Source: Paludibacteraceae bacterium
Lineage (GTDB): Bacteria; Bacteroidota; Bacteroidia; Bacteroidales; Paludibacteraceae
Direction of reading: 5' to 3'
NCBI GenBank assembly: GCA_017542915.1
Contig: JAFXWI010000009.1
Location: forward strand, 1-55,078
Length of the DNA stretch: 55,078 nt
Shown here: piece by piece, positions 8,740 through 15,995 of the stretch
How the letters are laid out: every line of letters begins with the position of its first letter
Position numbering within the stretch: the first letter of the stretch is position 1
Program-made: the position numbers and the translations under genes
The notes under the pieces: model-generated
The model's input: only the letters and a program-made list of their open reading frames with translations
Told to the model about the DNA's origin: nothing
The model's database searches: none

Positions 8740-9210
8740 TTACAAAGAAATCTCCAAGATCTCATACTCCATGAGACCGGCAGGTACTTGTACTTGGGCA
8801 ATATCTCCCACACGCTTACCCATCAGTCCTTTGGCAATAGGAGTAGTAACAGCTATCTTGCCTTCCAGCGAGTTCGCTTCACCCTCAGTTACCAACTGAT
8901 AGGTCTTCTCCTTACCTGTTTTAAGCACGCGTACGCGCACCTTAGTAAGGATCTGCACCTCATCCGTTTGGATGTCCTTGGTGTCCAGCACACGTGCATC
9001 CATCAGCTTAGCTTTGATATGCGCGATCTTGCTCTCCAAGACTCCCTGTTCTTCTTTTGCGGCATCATACTCCGCATTCTCACTCAAATCGCCTTTCTCG
9101 CGTGCCTCCGCTATAGCAGCAATCACACGAGGGCGCTCTACCGTCTCCAAGAAATGGAGCTCTTCTTTTAGTTTCTGTAGACCTTCTTCGGTCATGTAAG
9201 TTACAGCCAT
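8740..9210 (-). CDS. greA: Transcription elongation factor GreA
   Basis: A 156-residue protein of normal GreA length. The N-terminal coiled coil is visible (YMTEEGLQKLKEELHFLETVERPRVIAAIAEAREKGDLSENAEY), with the acidic tip DLSENAEYDAAKEEQG that reaches into the RNA polymerase secondary channel. The C-terminal globular half ends SVGDIAQVQVP-like as RVGDIAQVQVPAGLMEYEIL. GreA stimulates cleavage of backtracked RNA. The gene follows a ~240-nt leader with its own promoter, hairpins and a 34-codon ORF, and is probably cotranscribed with the HIT gene. Confidence 0.96.
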   Translation of the reverse strand: MAVTYMTEEGLQKLKEELHFLETVERPRVIAAIAEAREKGDLSENAEYDAAKEEQGVLESKIAHIKAKLMDARVLDTKDIQTDEVQILTKVRVRVLKTGKEKTYQLVTEGEANSLEGKIAVTTPIAKGLMGKRVGDIAQVQVPAGLMEYEILEISL

Positions 9211-9242
9211 TTTATATAAAATTTAATCATTTACAATTTAGT

Positions 9243-9347
9243 TCAATACTTACGCGTAAGTATCTCGTTCGCAATAACCGCTTTGCGAACCTCTTCTATG
9301 TCCGTTAAGTCCGGAACAATAGGTGTATTTTTCGTTTCGTCAATCAT
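9243..9347 (-). CDS. 34-residue small ORF in the greA leader
   Basis: The short ORF begins MIDETKNTPIVPDLTDIEEV and ends NEILTRKY. Its composition is protein-like and nothing else occupies the space. It starts 3 nt after a U8 tract and stops 32 nt before greA. The C-terminal pattern (EVRKAVIANEIL-RKY) resembles short Bacteroidales peptides I remember only vaguely, so no family is assigned. It is either a real small protein made with greA or the remnant of a longer gene. Confidence 0.5.
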   Translation of the reverse strand: MIDETKNTPIVPDLTDIEEVRKAVIANEILTRKY

Positions 9348-9355
9348 AAAAAAAA

Positions 9356-9417
9356 TAAGGCTTTTGCCTCTTTTTTGTTTAAAAACGAAAGGAAACTTCA
9401 CAGCCTCCTTTCGCCAT
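9356..9417 (-). promoter_or_regulatory. Attenuator-like leader of greA with 12-codon leader ORF
   Basis: On the minus strand an ATG at 9417 opens a 12-codon ORF (MAKGGCEVSFRF, stop at 9379). Its codons span both arms of a perfect 8-bp hairpin, CGAAAGGA (9413-9406, read as its complement) paired with the arm at 9393-9386, which is followed by five T. A second short hairpin (AGGC-AAAA-GCCT, 9369-9358) follows and leads into T8 just before the small ORF. A ribosome on the leader ORF would cover the first terminator-like hairpin. E. coli greA is also known to have a leader with a terminator (GraL). Confidence 0.5.
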
Positions 9418-9459
9418 TAAACCTAAACCTTAACTATGAAAATTTATTTGTTTTCGGTA

Positions 9460-9491
9460 CAAAAGTACTGCTTTTATTTGATATGACCAAA
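9460..9491 (-). promoter_or_regulatory. Promoter of the greA leader
   Basis: Minus strand TTTG (9491-9488), 20 bp, TACTTTTG (9467-9460). The segment just upstream of the -7 box reads AAAAGCAG, as in most promoters of this window. The transcript would begin near 9453 and carry the leader hairpins. Confidence 0.75.
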
Positions 9492-9535
9492 TATTTCGTC
9501 AAAAAAATGCAAAAATTCTTTGTTTTTATCGTATT

Positions 9536-10888
9536 TTACACTATTTTGCCCCTCAAAGTAGCCGCAGATGCCTCTTCTATGCGTACTTGGACGAGGTCTC
9601 CCACCTTCTGATCCGTACGCGGAAAAACGACCGTTTTGTACTGCTCCGTACGTCCGTACATATCATCATGACTACGTTTGGAGAATCCCTCTACGAGCAC
9701 CTCCACCGTCTTGCCTATCTCACGCTGATTAGAATCCAGAGAGAGTTGCGTTTGCAGGGCAATAATCTCATTGAGTCGGCGCACTTTTTCCTCCTCAGAG
9801 ATATTGTCCGGCAGATGTTTATGGGCATACGTGCCCGGCCGCTCGGAGTACTTGAACATAAACGCACTATCGAAACCCACCTCCCGCATCAGGCTCAGAG
9901 TCTGAGCATGATCATCAAGCGTCTCGTCATGGAAACCACAGAATATATCGGTACTGATAGCAGCAGTAGGCAGGATGCGACGAATAGCCGCTATGCGATC
10001 CAGATACCACTCACGCGTATATTTGCGGTTCATCAGTTTGAGAATATGGTTAGAGCCCGACTGAACCGCCAGATGAATGAACTTACAGAGGTTCTTATGA
10101 CGGCTGATCGCCTCTAAAGTCTTGTCAGACATATCTTTCGGATGACTGGTAGTGAAGCGGATTCGCATCTGTGGCACAGCGTCGGCTACCAGTTCCAATA
10201 GGTCTGCAAAATCAATCACTTCTGACGGCTGACCATCAACAGCCGGACGTTCGTATTTATACGAATTGACATTCTGTCCCAACAAAGTAACCTCTTTATA
10301 TCCGCGTGCCCAAAGATCGCGCACTTCATTAAGGATCGACTCTACATCTCGGCTTCGTTCCCTTCCGCGGGTATAAGGCACCACGCAATAGGAGCAGAAG
10401 TTATTACATCCGCGCATGATCGATACAAACCCGCTGATAGAGCGACCTATACGCGAAGGGATGATCTGCCGGTAGGTCTCCGTAGTACTCAACTCAACGT
10501 TCATCGCCTTATGCCCTTGTTCGCATTGCGCCAAGAGGTTCGGTATATCCAAATAGGCATCGGGTCCGGCTACAAAATCCACACCGAAATCATCTATCAG
10601 TTCCTTGCCCATACGCTCTGCCATACAACCGATAACACCAATAATAGTCTTTTGACTTTCGACTTTCGACTTTCGACTCTTCAAGTGCGCCTTCAACTCA
10701 CGAAGACGCGCACCTACTTTCTGCTCGGCATTATCGCGGATGGAACAAGTGTTCAGAAGGATGGTATCTGCATCCTCCCAACGATCCGTCAAAGTAGCGT
10801 CGGTCGTTTCCATAATAGCAGCTACAACCTCGCTATCTGCGACGTTCATTTGGCATCCATAGGTCTCTATATAGAATTTTTTACTCAT
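9536..10888 (-). CDS. miaB: tRNA-2-methylthio-N6-dimethylallyladenosine synthase
   Basis: A 450-residue methylthiotransferase. The N-terminal UPF0004 domain has Cys12 (IETYGCQMN), TCSIRDNAE and GVIGCMAER, which bind the auxiliary [4Fe-4S] cluster. The radical-SAM motif GCNNFCSYC follows near residue 160. The C-terminal TRAM domain (VEVLVEGFSKRSHDDMYGRTEQ...) binds the tRNA. It adds methylthio to i6A37 made by MiaA. A tandem heptamer array at 10647-10681 lies in frame in the loop before GVIGCMAER and encodes RKSKVESQK. The gene is divergent from tRNA-Pro; no clear minus-strand promoter was found in the 110 bp between them. Confidence 0.96.
   Translation of the reverse strand: MSKKFYIETYGCQMNVADSEVVAAIMETTDATLTDRWEDADTILLNTCSIRDNAEQKVGARLRELKAHLKSRKSKVESQKTIIGVIGCMAERMGKELIDDFGVDFVAGPDAYLDIPNLLAQCEQGHKAMNVELSTTETYRQIIPSRIGRSISGFVSIMRGCNNFCSYCVVPYTRGRERSRDVESILNEVRDLWARGYKEVTLLGQNVNSYKYERPAVDGQPSEVIDFADLLELVADAVPQMRIRFTTSHPKDMSDKTLEAISRHKNLCKFIHLAVQSGSNHILKLMNRKYTREWYLDRIAAIRRILPTAAISTDIFCGFHDETLDDHAQTLSLMREVGFDSAFMFKYSERPGTYAHKHLPDNISEEEKVRRLNEIIALQTQLSLDSNQREIGKTVEVLVEGFSKRSHDDMYGRTEQYKTVVFPRTDQKVGDLVQVRIEEASAATLRGKIV
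10647..10681 (-). repeat. 7-bp array inside miaB
   Basis: Three perfect GACTTTC heptamers (plus-strand reading) flanked by GTCTTTT and GACTCTT lie in frame in miaB, in a loop of the N-terminal domain. Confidence 0.85.
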
Positions 10889-10912
10889 TTTTTACAAAAA
10901 AATTCGTTTTTA

Positions 10913-10944
10913 TTTGCACAATTCAAAAAAAAGCAGTACCTTTG
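10913..10944 (+). promoter_or_regulatory. Promoter of tRNA-Pro
   Basis: TTTG (10913-10916), 20 bp that end AAAAAAAAGCAG, TACCTTTG (10937-10944). The tRNA begins 54 nt downstream of the -7 box. Confidence 0.8.
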
Positions 10945-10998
10945 CACCCGTTTTCCACTTCCCCATCATTGGGGAGTCCGAAAATTACCTTTTTAGGA

Positions 10999-11072
10999 CG
11001 GGAAGTGGCGCAGCCCGGTAGCGCAACGGTCTGGGGGACCGGAGGTCGCGTGTTCGAATCACGTCTTCCCGA
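10999..11072 (+). tRNA. tRNA-Pro (anticodon GGG)
   Basis: A full cloverleaf can be drawn. Acceptor CGGGAAG pairs with CTTCCCG and the D stem is GCGC/GCGC. The anticodon loop is CTGGGGG with GGG at 34-36, on a stem ACGGT/ACCGG with an A-G mismatch at 27-43. The T arm is GCGTG-TTCGAAT-CACGT. The discriminator is A (11072) and CCA is not encoded, as is usual in Bacteroidetes. Confidence 0.96.
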
Positions 11073-11073
11073 C

Positions 11074-11101
11074 AAAAGATGGTTTATCGACCATCTTTTT
11101 T
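11074..11101 (+). terminator. Terminator of tRNA-Pro
   Basis: AAAAGATGGT and ACCATCTTTT form a perfect 10-bp stem around the loop TTATCG, ending in a run of T. The A-rich 5' arm makes it usable from both strands. Confidence 0.85.
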
Positions 11102-11124
11102 GTTGGGATGAATGGCACGTTTTA

Positions 11125-11160
11125 CTTCCCGACAAAAGATGGTTTAACGACCATCTTTTT
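11125..11160 (+). repeat. Second copy of the tRNA-Pro 3' end plus terminator
   Basis: The acceptor 3' strand CTTCCCGAC and the whole terminator hairpin recur exactly 60 bp after the first copy (11065-11100), with one change in the loop. Upstream of the copy GAAT and CACGT also recall the T arm. It lies 11 bp before the stop of the convergent porW/sprE gene and may terminate that transcript too. Confidence 0.8.
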
Positions 11161-11170
11161 TACATCTTAT

Positions 11171-13783
11171 TTATTTCAGTAAAGGAAGATTAACTTCTGC
11201 AACGGGTTGAACCTCGATACCAATGAGGGCTGCCTGCATATCGGCATTCTTACGCACAAGATCAATCCACCAGTCAGCCTCGTCCAGATCGGCAAATCCG
11301 CTCACACGCAATGCACAGCCTTCTTTGAAGACCGGCATCTTCTGCAATTCGAAATCACGGATAAGGAACTGCGAGAAGTTGAACAACGCCACCTCATAAA
11401 GCAGTTCATTGAGTGCCTGTTCATCCGCTGTCGGCAGGATGAGCAGTACCACGCTCGCTTGTTTGCGATCATTGCTCCACTGCTGTTCCTCAACATCGGG
11501 AGAGTCGGTCTTATCCGTCACCTCCGCTTGGTTACGCAGTTCCGCCAAATCTCCCGTAGCACCGCCTTTCTTGCTCTCCATGCCTTGCCCTAACATCGCA
11601 AGCATGTCTTTTGCCATAGTTCCGAGTTCGGTATTTCCATACTTCTCCACGAGTGTTTGCAGCTCAGCGGTAAACGCTTTCTGTCCTTCCGTACGCGCTA
11701 CAGCTACCGCATTGAGGAACAGGAATCGGGGCATAAGACGGCTCTGCTCATAATTCGTCTCGGCGTAGTTCTTATTCGCCTTAACGGTACGATAGTCGCC
11801 GTGTGTATAAGCGGCATAGGTAGCTGCATAGAGAGAATCTTGCTCTGCCAACATACGCAACATACGCGCTATATAAGCTTCGTCATTACGCAAAGCGCGC
11901 AAACGGAGATCTTCATGTATATCCGCCAAACAAGGATGTTGGGGGAATCGTCTCTCTATTTCCGAAAGAGTCTCTTGCGCTAATGGCTCGTCCTCCACTT
12001 TGTCACGGTAAATAAAGTATAGCGCCACCATCGCTTCGCGCCAAAGGCTGTCGCAAGCAGCAAAATCCTGAGGTGTCTTAGGAATCTGTTGGAGGTAATA
12101 CTCCGGTTTGTGATTATCAGTCTCAAGGGGAGCCGTTTGGCGTTTGAGCGAGTCGGCAGCCAAAGAGTCTGCTCCATAGCCTTCCGAAGAAGCTAATTCT
12201 TCTCCATAGGCCTCGGCTGCAACCACCTGCTTGCTCTGCCGTCTCCAGTTATCTTCCAACGGACGGTTACCCCATAGACGCATCCATTCCTGCTTGCCTT
12301 GTTTGATCAACTGAGGATTATAGAAATACCACTCACCCTTCTGGAAATTACCGCCACCGAGCATGTTTGCGGTATTGACACTACGCAAGTCTCTTCCTCC
12401 GCGCGCAATAGAGAGTGCGTCTTCTGCCTGTTGGGTAGAGTCCGCTTTCTCCGCAGCGATAAGATCGGCAATAATACGCTCCACTATCTCTCGCTGTTGT
12501 TCCTCCGTCATCTGACTGAGTCGCTGCAACGAGTCTTGGAGCTGCGCCTGATTATATGCCACAATCAACTCATCCAGCACTTCCGATCGCTTCTGAAGGC
12601 GGGCATAACGATCGTCGTCCGCTGTCAGGATAGTAACCGCCTCGCGGTAACAAGGTTGCGCTTTCGCGTATGCGCGCAAATCATAATATATATCACCTGC
12701 GCGTATGAGTACCGCTGCTTTCGCTGTACCGGCTTCCGTAGCTTGCGATATAGCTTTTTCGTACATCTCCAGTGCCTGAGTAGTATCTTTGGCTCCTAAA
12801 TAGATATTACCCATTGCGCCGTATAATTGATCCAGTTTGTCCTTGTATTTGGACTGTTTGGTCATGGTTCGTAATTGCCGCAGAGCTTTCTTTCCGCCCA
12901 ATTCAGCGATGCGTACGCGCGCATTGAACTCCATCTCAATAGGAGGCGCCATTCGTACCACGGATTTATAAGCGCGAATGGCTTCATCGCGCTGATTCTC
13001 TTTCTCGTAGAGTTGACCTAAGACATAAGCGAACCGCGGACGATAGACTGTACGTTTCTCATATGGCATAGCTAACTTGACAAAAGGAAGCGCCGCCTTA
13101 TACTGCTGACCATGCAGTAACACATCCGCTTTGACGGCGGAATAAAGCCGAGCGTGCTTCTTGCTCAGCGCATCTATCTGCACGCGGTTGAGCATATCTT
13201 CCGCCTCGTATTGCCAACCCATCTCAGCATAGGCGCGTGCGATCCATAACTGCGCCTGAGCGATCATATCCGGGTCGTTCTGGTAATGATTGATGATATA
13301 CTGGAATGTACTGACTGCTCCAAGGAAATCACCTTTATGGAACTCCGCTTCGCCCAGACGGATCCAAGCAAGCGTCATACGAGCGTTGAACTCCTCACTT
13401 TGCAGCCATAGTTTATATTTGGGATCACGAGCTTTCTTAGGATTACGTTTCGGTTTGGTTTTGATAGAGTGCAGTTTGATACATTTACGACATTTCTCGA
13501 TGGTCTTATCCATCTGAGACGCACTCGCTTCGGCAGCTGTATGATTGCTGACCGGATAGAGATAGAGGACGCGGCTGTAGTCATCCGTATTGGCATCACG
13601 GATGGCTTTGAGTCCCTCTTCATAGGCTATATTGCCATTAAAAAGAATATTATACTTGACCTTTGTCTGATGGAACGAACGAGTCGCCCATGTGTTTTTC
13701 TGGGTAGAGCAAGAGGGAAGGAGTATTATCGCGATGAGGGCGATAACAATTGAGATTTGATATTTAATATTTATGATTTTCAA
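11171..13783 (-). CDS. PorW/SprE-type T9SS TPR lipoprotein
   Basis: An 870-residue protein. The signal peptide has a lipobox, IILLPSC, with Cys25 the likely lipidation site. It continues STQKNTWATRSFHQTKVKYN and FNGNIAYEEGLKAI, the characteristic start of the PorW/SprE family. Several TPR-like helical pairs follow (residues ~130-400). The family is an outer-membrane lipoprotein of the type IX secretion and gliding machinery. The only in-frame start before the signal peptide is TTG at 13783; the frame upstream closes at once with TAG. The signal-peptide codons (NIKYQISI) lie inside a 42-bp heptamer array. It is the last gene of the long unit that also encodes the probable T9SS cargo. Confidence 0.85.
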   Translation of the reverse strand: MKIINIKYQISIVIALIAIILLPSCSTQKNTWATRSFHQTKVKYNILFNGNIAYEEGLKAIRDANTDDYSRVLYLYPVSNHTAAEASASQMDKTIEKCRKCIKLHSIKTKPKRNPKKARDPKYKLWLQSEEFNARMTLAWIRLGEAEFHKGDFLGAVSTFQYIINHYQNDPDMIAQAQLWIARAYAEMGWQYEAEDMLNRVQIDALSKKHARLYSAVKADVLLHGQQYKAALPFVKLAMPYEKRTVYRPRFAYVLGQLYEKENQRDEAIRAYKSVVRMAPPIEMEFNARVRIAELGGKKALRQLRTMTKQSKYKDKLDQLYGAMGNIYLGAKDTTQALEMYEKAISQATEAGTAKAAVLIRAGDIYYDLRAYAKAQPCYREAVTILTADDDRYARLQKRSEVLDELIVAYNQAQLQDSLQRLSQMTEEQQREIVERIIADLIAAEKADSTQQAEDALSIARGGRDLRSVNTANMLGGGNFQKGEWYFYNPQLIKQGKQEWMRLWGNRPLEDNWRRQSKQVVAAEAYGEELASSEGYGADSLAADSLKRQTAPLETDNHKPEYYLQQIPKTPQDFAACDSLWREAMVALYFIYRDKVEDEPLAQETLSEIERRFPQHPCLADIHEDLRLRALRNDEAYIARMLRMLAEQDSLYAATYAAYTHGDYRTVKANKNYAETNYEQSRLMPRFLFLNAVAVARTEGQKAFTAELQTLVEKYGNTELGTMAKDMLAMLGQGMESKKGGATGDLAELRNQAEVTDKTDSPDVEEQQWSNDRKQASVVLLILPTADEQALNELLYEVALFNFSQFLIRDFELQKMPVFKEGCALRVSGFADLDEADWWIDLVRKNADMQAALIGIEVQPVAEVNLPLLK

Positions 13784-13788
13784 TTTTT
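13747..13788 (-). repeat. 7-bp array spanning the porW/sprE start and signal peptide
   Basis: Six heptamers (plus-strand reading CAATTGA, GATTTGA, TATTTAA, TATTTAT, GATTTTC, AATTTTT), 42 bp in all, include the TTG start and codons 2-12 of the lipoprotein. Confidence 0.7.
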
Positions 13789-13791
13789 CTC

Positions 13792-13823
13792 GCTATTACG
13801 TTATTATAGAATTATGATAAACC
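13792..13823 (-). repeat. 8-bp array at the tsaB stop codon
   Basis: Units GCTATTAC, GTTATTAT, AGAATTAT and GATAAACC on the plus strand; the tsaB stop (13812-13814) lies inside. Confidence 0.5.
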
Positions 13824-14501
13824 TTTGACGTGACTCGGTGCAGCAATGAACTCCTTGAGGTAGAACGGCTCATAATACGCTAATTGATGACCGTTTATTA
13901 CAGCCTGCTGATTACTGCTTGCTATCCGCTCTGCCAACACTCCTACATACTGCGCCTCCGGCACGATATTGGGAATGTAATGCCAATTGGGGTTTGTAAG
14001 CACTTTGGTACATTTCTCTGCTCCATCGCCGAAATAATAGACCGTTCCGTCGGTCGAGATCAGACTCTCTTCACTCTCCACAACTACGGCCTTGGTCTCA
14101 CCATTGATCATCGTATAGACCTCCATGCGCCGTGCATCAATCATCGGAATCAAAATGTCTGAATGCTGAATGCTGAAGGCTGAATGCTGCCTTGCTGCCT
14201 CGCAGAGCACCTCCAAAGTTGGAACCGGAATAAGCGGAACGGATAGTCCGTAACAGAGTCCCTTGGCAGTAGAAGTACCAATACGCAAACCGGTATAACT
14301 GCCGGGACCTTCACTCAGCGCTACGGCATCCAAAGAGAGGTGCTGCTCGCGAGTGAACGAGAGCAGTTCCTCCACATAGGAAGGCAACAACCGAGCATGG
14401 TTGCTACCCTCATAAGAAACACACTGCTTGATCAGCGCACCATCTTTACAGACGGCGGCTGAACAAACAGATGTACTGGTTTCTATACATAGTATTGTCA
14501 T
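13812..14501 (-). CDS. tsaB: tRNA threonylcarbamoyladenosine biosynthesis protein TsaB
   Basis: A 229-residue ASKHA-fold protein. It starts MTILCIETSTSVCSAAV, has LPSYVEELL and the SEGPGSYTGLRIGTSTAKGL block, and then LIPMIDARRMEVYT. TsaB is the partner of TsaD in making t6A37 of ANN-reading tRNAs. The first enzyme of that pathway, TsaC, is at 53327-53947. Before LIPMIDARRMEV it carries an in-frame heptamer array encoding HSAFSIQHS, probably in an exposed loop. The gene lies 4 nt from the beta-barrel gene upstream and is cotranscribed with secreted-protein genes, an odd place for a housekeeping gene. Confidence 0.94.
   Translation of the reverse strand: MTILCIETSTSVCSAAVCKDGALIKQCVSYEGSNHARLLPSYVEELLSFTREQHLSLDAVALSEGPGSYTGLRIGTSTAKGLCYGLSVPLIPVPTLEVLCEAARQHSAFSIQHSDILIPMIDARRMEVYTMINGETKAVVVESEESLISTDGTVYYFGDGAEKCTKVLTNPNWHYIPNIVPEAQYVGVLAERIASSNQQAVINGHQLAYYEPFYLKEFIAAPSHVKGLS
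14154..14188 (-). repeat. 7-bp array inside tsaB
   Basis: Heptamers AATGTCT, GAATGCT, GAATGCT, GAAGGCT and GAATGCT (plus strand) lie in the coding region of tsaB without breaking the frame. Confidence 0.85.
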
Positions 14502-14505
14502 GCTT

Positions 14506-15978
14506 TTAGAACAATTTAGAGTCCTTATATTGTCTCTTCTTCGGGAAGTTGAAATGATAAGCCAACTTCACGCCTGCGCTGACATAACCAAGCTTGGAAG
14601 CATAGGTCTTCGTTGCAGACAATACCTCTACATCAGCAGGGTTCGATCCCTGAGGAGGAGTAACCGAGATGAGAGGAGATTCAGAGGTTTTATTCTTATA
14701 GCTGCTGTAGACGCCGTAATCGACATAGGCACCCAGACCAAGTGAGTTACCGTTTTTGAGGATCCACTCATAACCCAATTCAGCACCAAGCATCACATTA
14801 ATAACGAACTGATCGCCGTTATCCGTACCTTTCAGCTTCTTCTGGTCATCACGCAGAATACCGGTAATTACCTCGTTTCCTACAGTAACGTCTGTTTCCT
14901 GGAAATGCGCTTGAATTAAAGTGTTCGCATTGTCCGAGATAGTCTGCTTATACGGGGTATAAACCGGCATCATCACCTTCGGACCGACGTTGAAGAAGAA
15001 ACCACAGTCGTGAATAAGGGAGAACATAAGTGGAATCTCCAAAACGATCGCACCATCATTCTCTTTCACTTGGTCAGCACGGATCGTATAATCTACGGTC
15101 ATCGGGTTGTCCGTATCTCCATCAGAGAGACCTTTGAGTTGCGAGTTAACACCCGTTTTCATACCACTCTGCGAGTAACCGAGACTGATACCGGTCAAGA
15201 TACCGAGATCCACAGAACGACCGTCTTTGGTCCAATAGTGTGCATACTGAAGATCCAGCAAACCTTCACCGCCGATCACTCTGCTACCATTGTCCGTTTT
15301 ATGGAGCAACGAAGCTACACCACCGCGTACACCGATTGTGAATCGGTCATATTTGCCGCGGAAGTTCTGTTTCGACTTGATGGAGTCACCTTTCTCCATC
15401 GCTCTATCGGTTTGTGGAGCCTCCTCTACTTTTTCAGGTTCAGCAACAGGCTCTTCCGCGGGTTGCTCTACCACTACCGGAACGACTACAGGCTCTTCCG
15501 CTTTTACTTCCTCAACCGGTTTCTCTTCTTCTTTCACCTCCTCTTTCACCTCCTCTACCGGTTTCTCTTCTGGTTTCTCTTCAGGTTTGATTTCCTCAAT
15601 TGGTGTACCGGATTCGAAAGCTTTTTTATCTTCTTTCTGCTCCACCGCAGCTTTCTTGGAAGCTTCGTCTGCCCGTCCGTTCACCGGAATAAGGCAGTCT
15701 TCACACATCCAGGAATAGATATTCATCAACAGTACACCATCCGGGAAACGCTTGGTACCCAACTGACGTACGGTATGTACTTTATCCCATACCCAAGTAG
15801 AAGGAGTCTCGCCTGTGCAGTATCTTTGGCACTCTCGCTTAATCATCACGGAGTCACCTATAGCTACTTTAAACTCATGTTTCGGAGCGGGTTGCGCAGC
15901 CTGTTGTGCCGAGAGACTCGACACAACAGATGCACTAATCAGGGTGGCTGCAATTAGAATGGATTTTATAGTCTTCAT
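14506..15978 (-). CDS. Outer-membrane beta-barrel protein with Glu/Pro/Val-rich linker
   Basis: A 490-residue protein. A signal peptide (MKTIKSILIAATLISASVVSSLSA) is followed by a ~85-residue domain with paired cysteines (ECQRYC, WMCEDC). Next comes a long low-complexity linker (~115-190) of EEKP/VEEV repeats. A C-terminal ~280-residue region has alternating beta strands typical of an outer-membrane barrel (FTIGVRGGVASLL, YISLGYSQSG-like segments, LGLGAYVDYGVYSSY, GVKLAYHFNF). The function is unknown. It sits directly between the large secreted repeat proteins and tsaB, with spacers of 17 and 4 nt, so it belongs to the same unit and may be a surface partner of those proteins. Confidence 0.75.
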   Translation of the reverse strand: MKTIKSILIAATLISASVVSSLSAQQAAQPAPKHEFKVAIGDSVMIKRECQRYCTGETPSTWVWDKVHTVRQLGTKRFPDGVLLMNIYSWMCEDCLIPVNGRADEASKKAAVEQKEDKKAFESGTPIEEIKPEEKPEEKPVEEVKEEVKEEEKPVEEVKAEEPVVVPVVVEQPAEEPVAEPEKVEEAPQTDRAMEKGDSIKSKQNFRGKYDRFTIGVRGGVASLLHKTDNGSRVIGGEGLLDLQYAHYWTKDGRSVDLGILTGISLGYSQSGMKTGVNSQLKGLSDGDTDNPMTVDYTIRADQVKENDGAIVLEIPLMFSLIHDCGFFFNVGPKVMMPVYTPYKQTISDNANTLIQAHFQETDVTVGNEVITGILRDDQKKLKGTDNGDQFVINVMLGAELGYEWILKNGNSLGLGAYVDYGVYSSYKNKTSESPLISVTPPQGSNPADVEVLSATKTYASKLGYVSAGVKLAYHFNFPKKRQYKDSKLF

Positions 15979-15995
15979 TGTGCTACTTCCTATTC

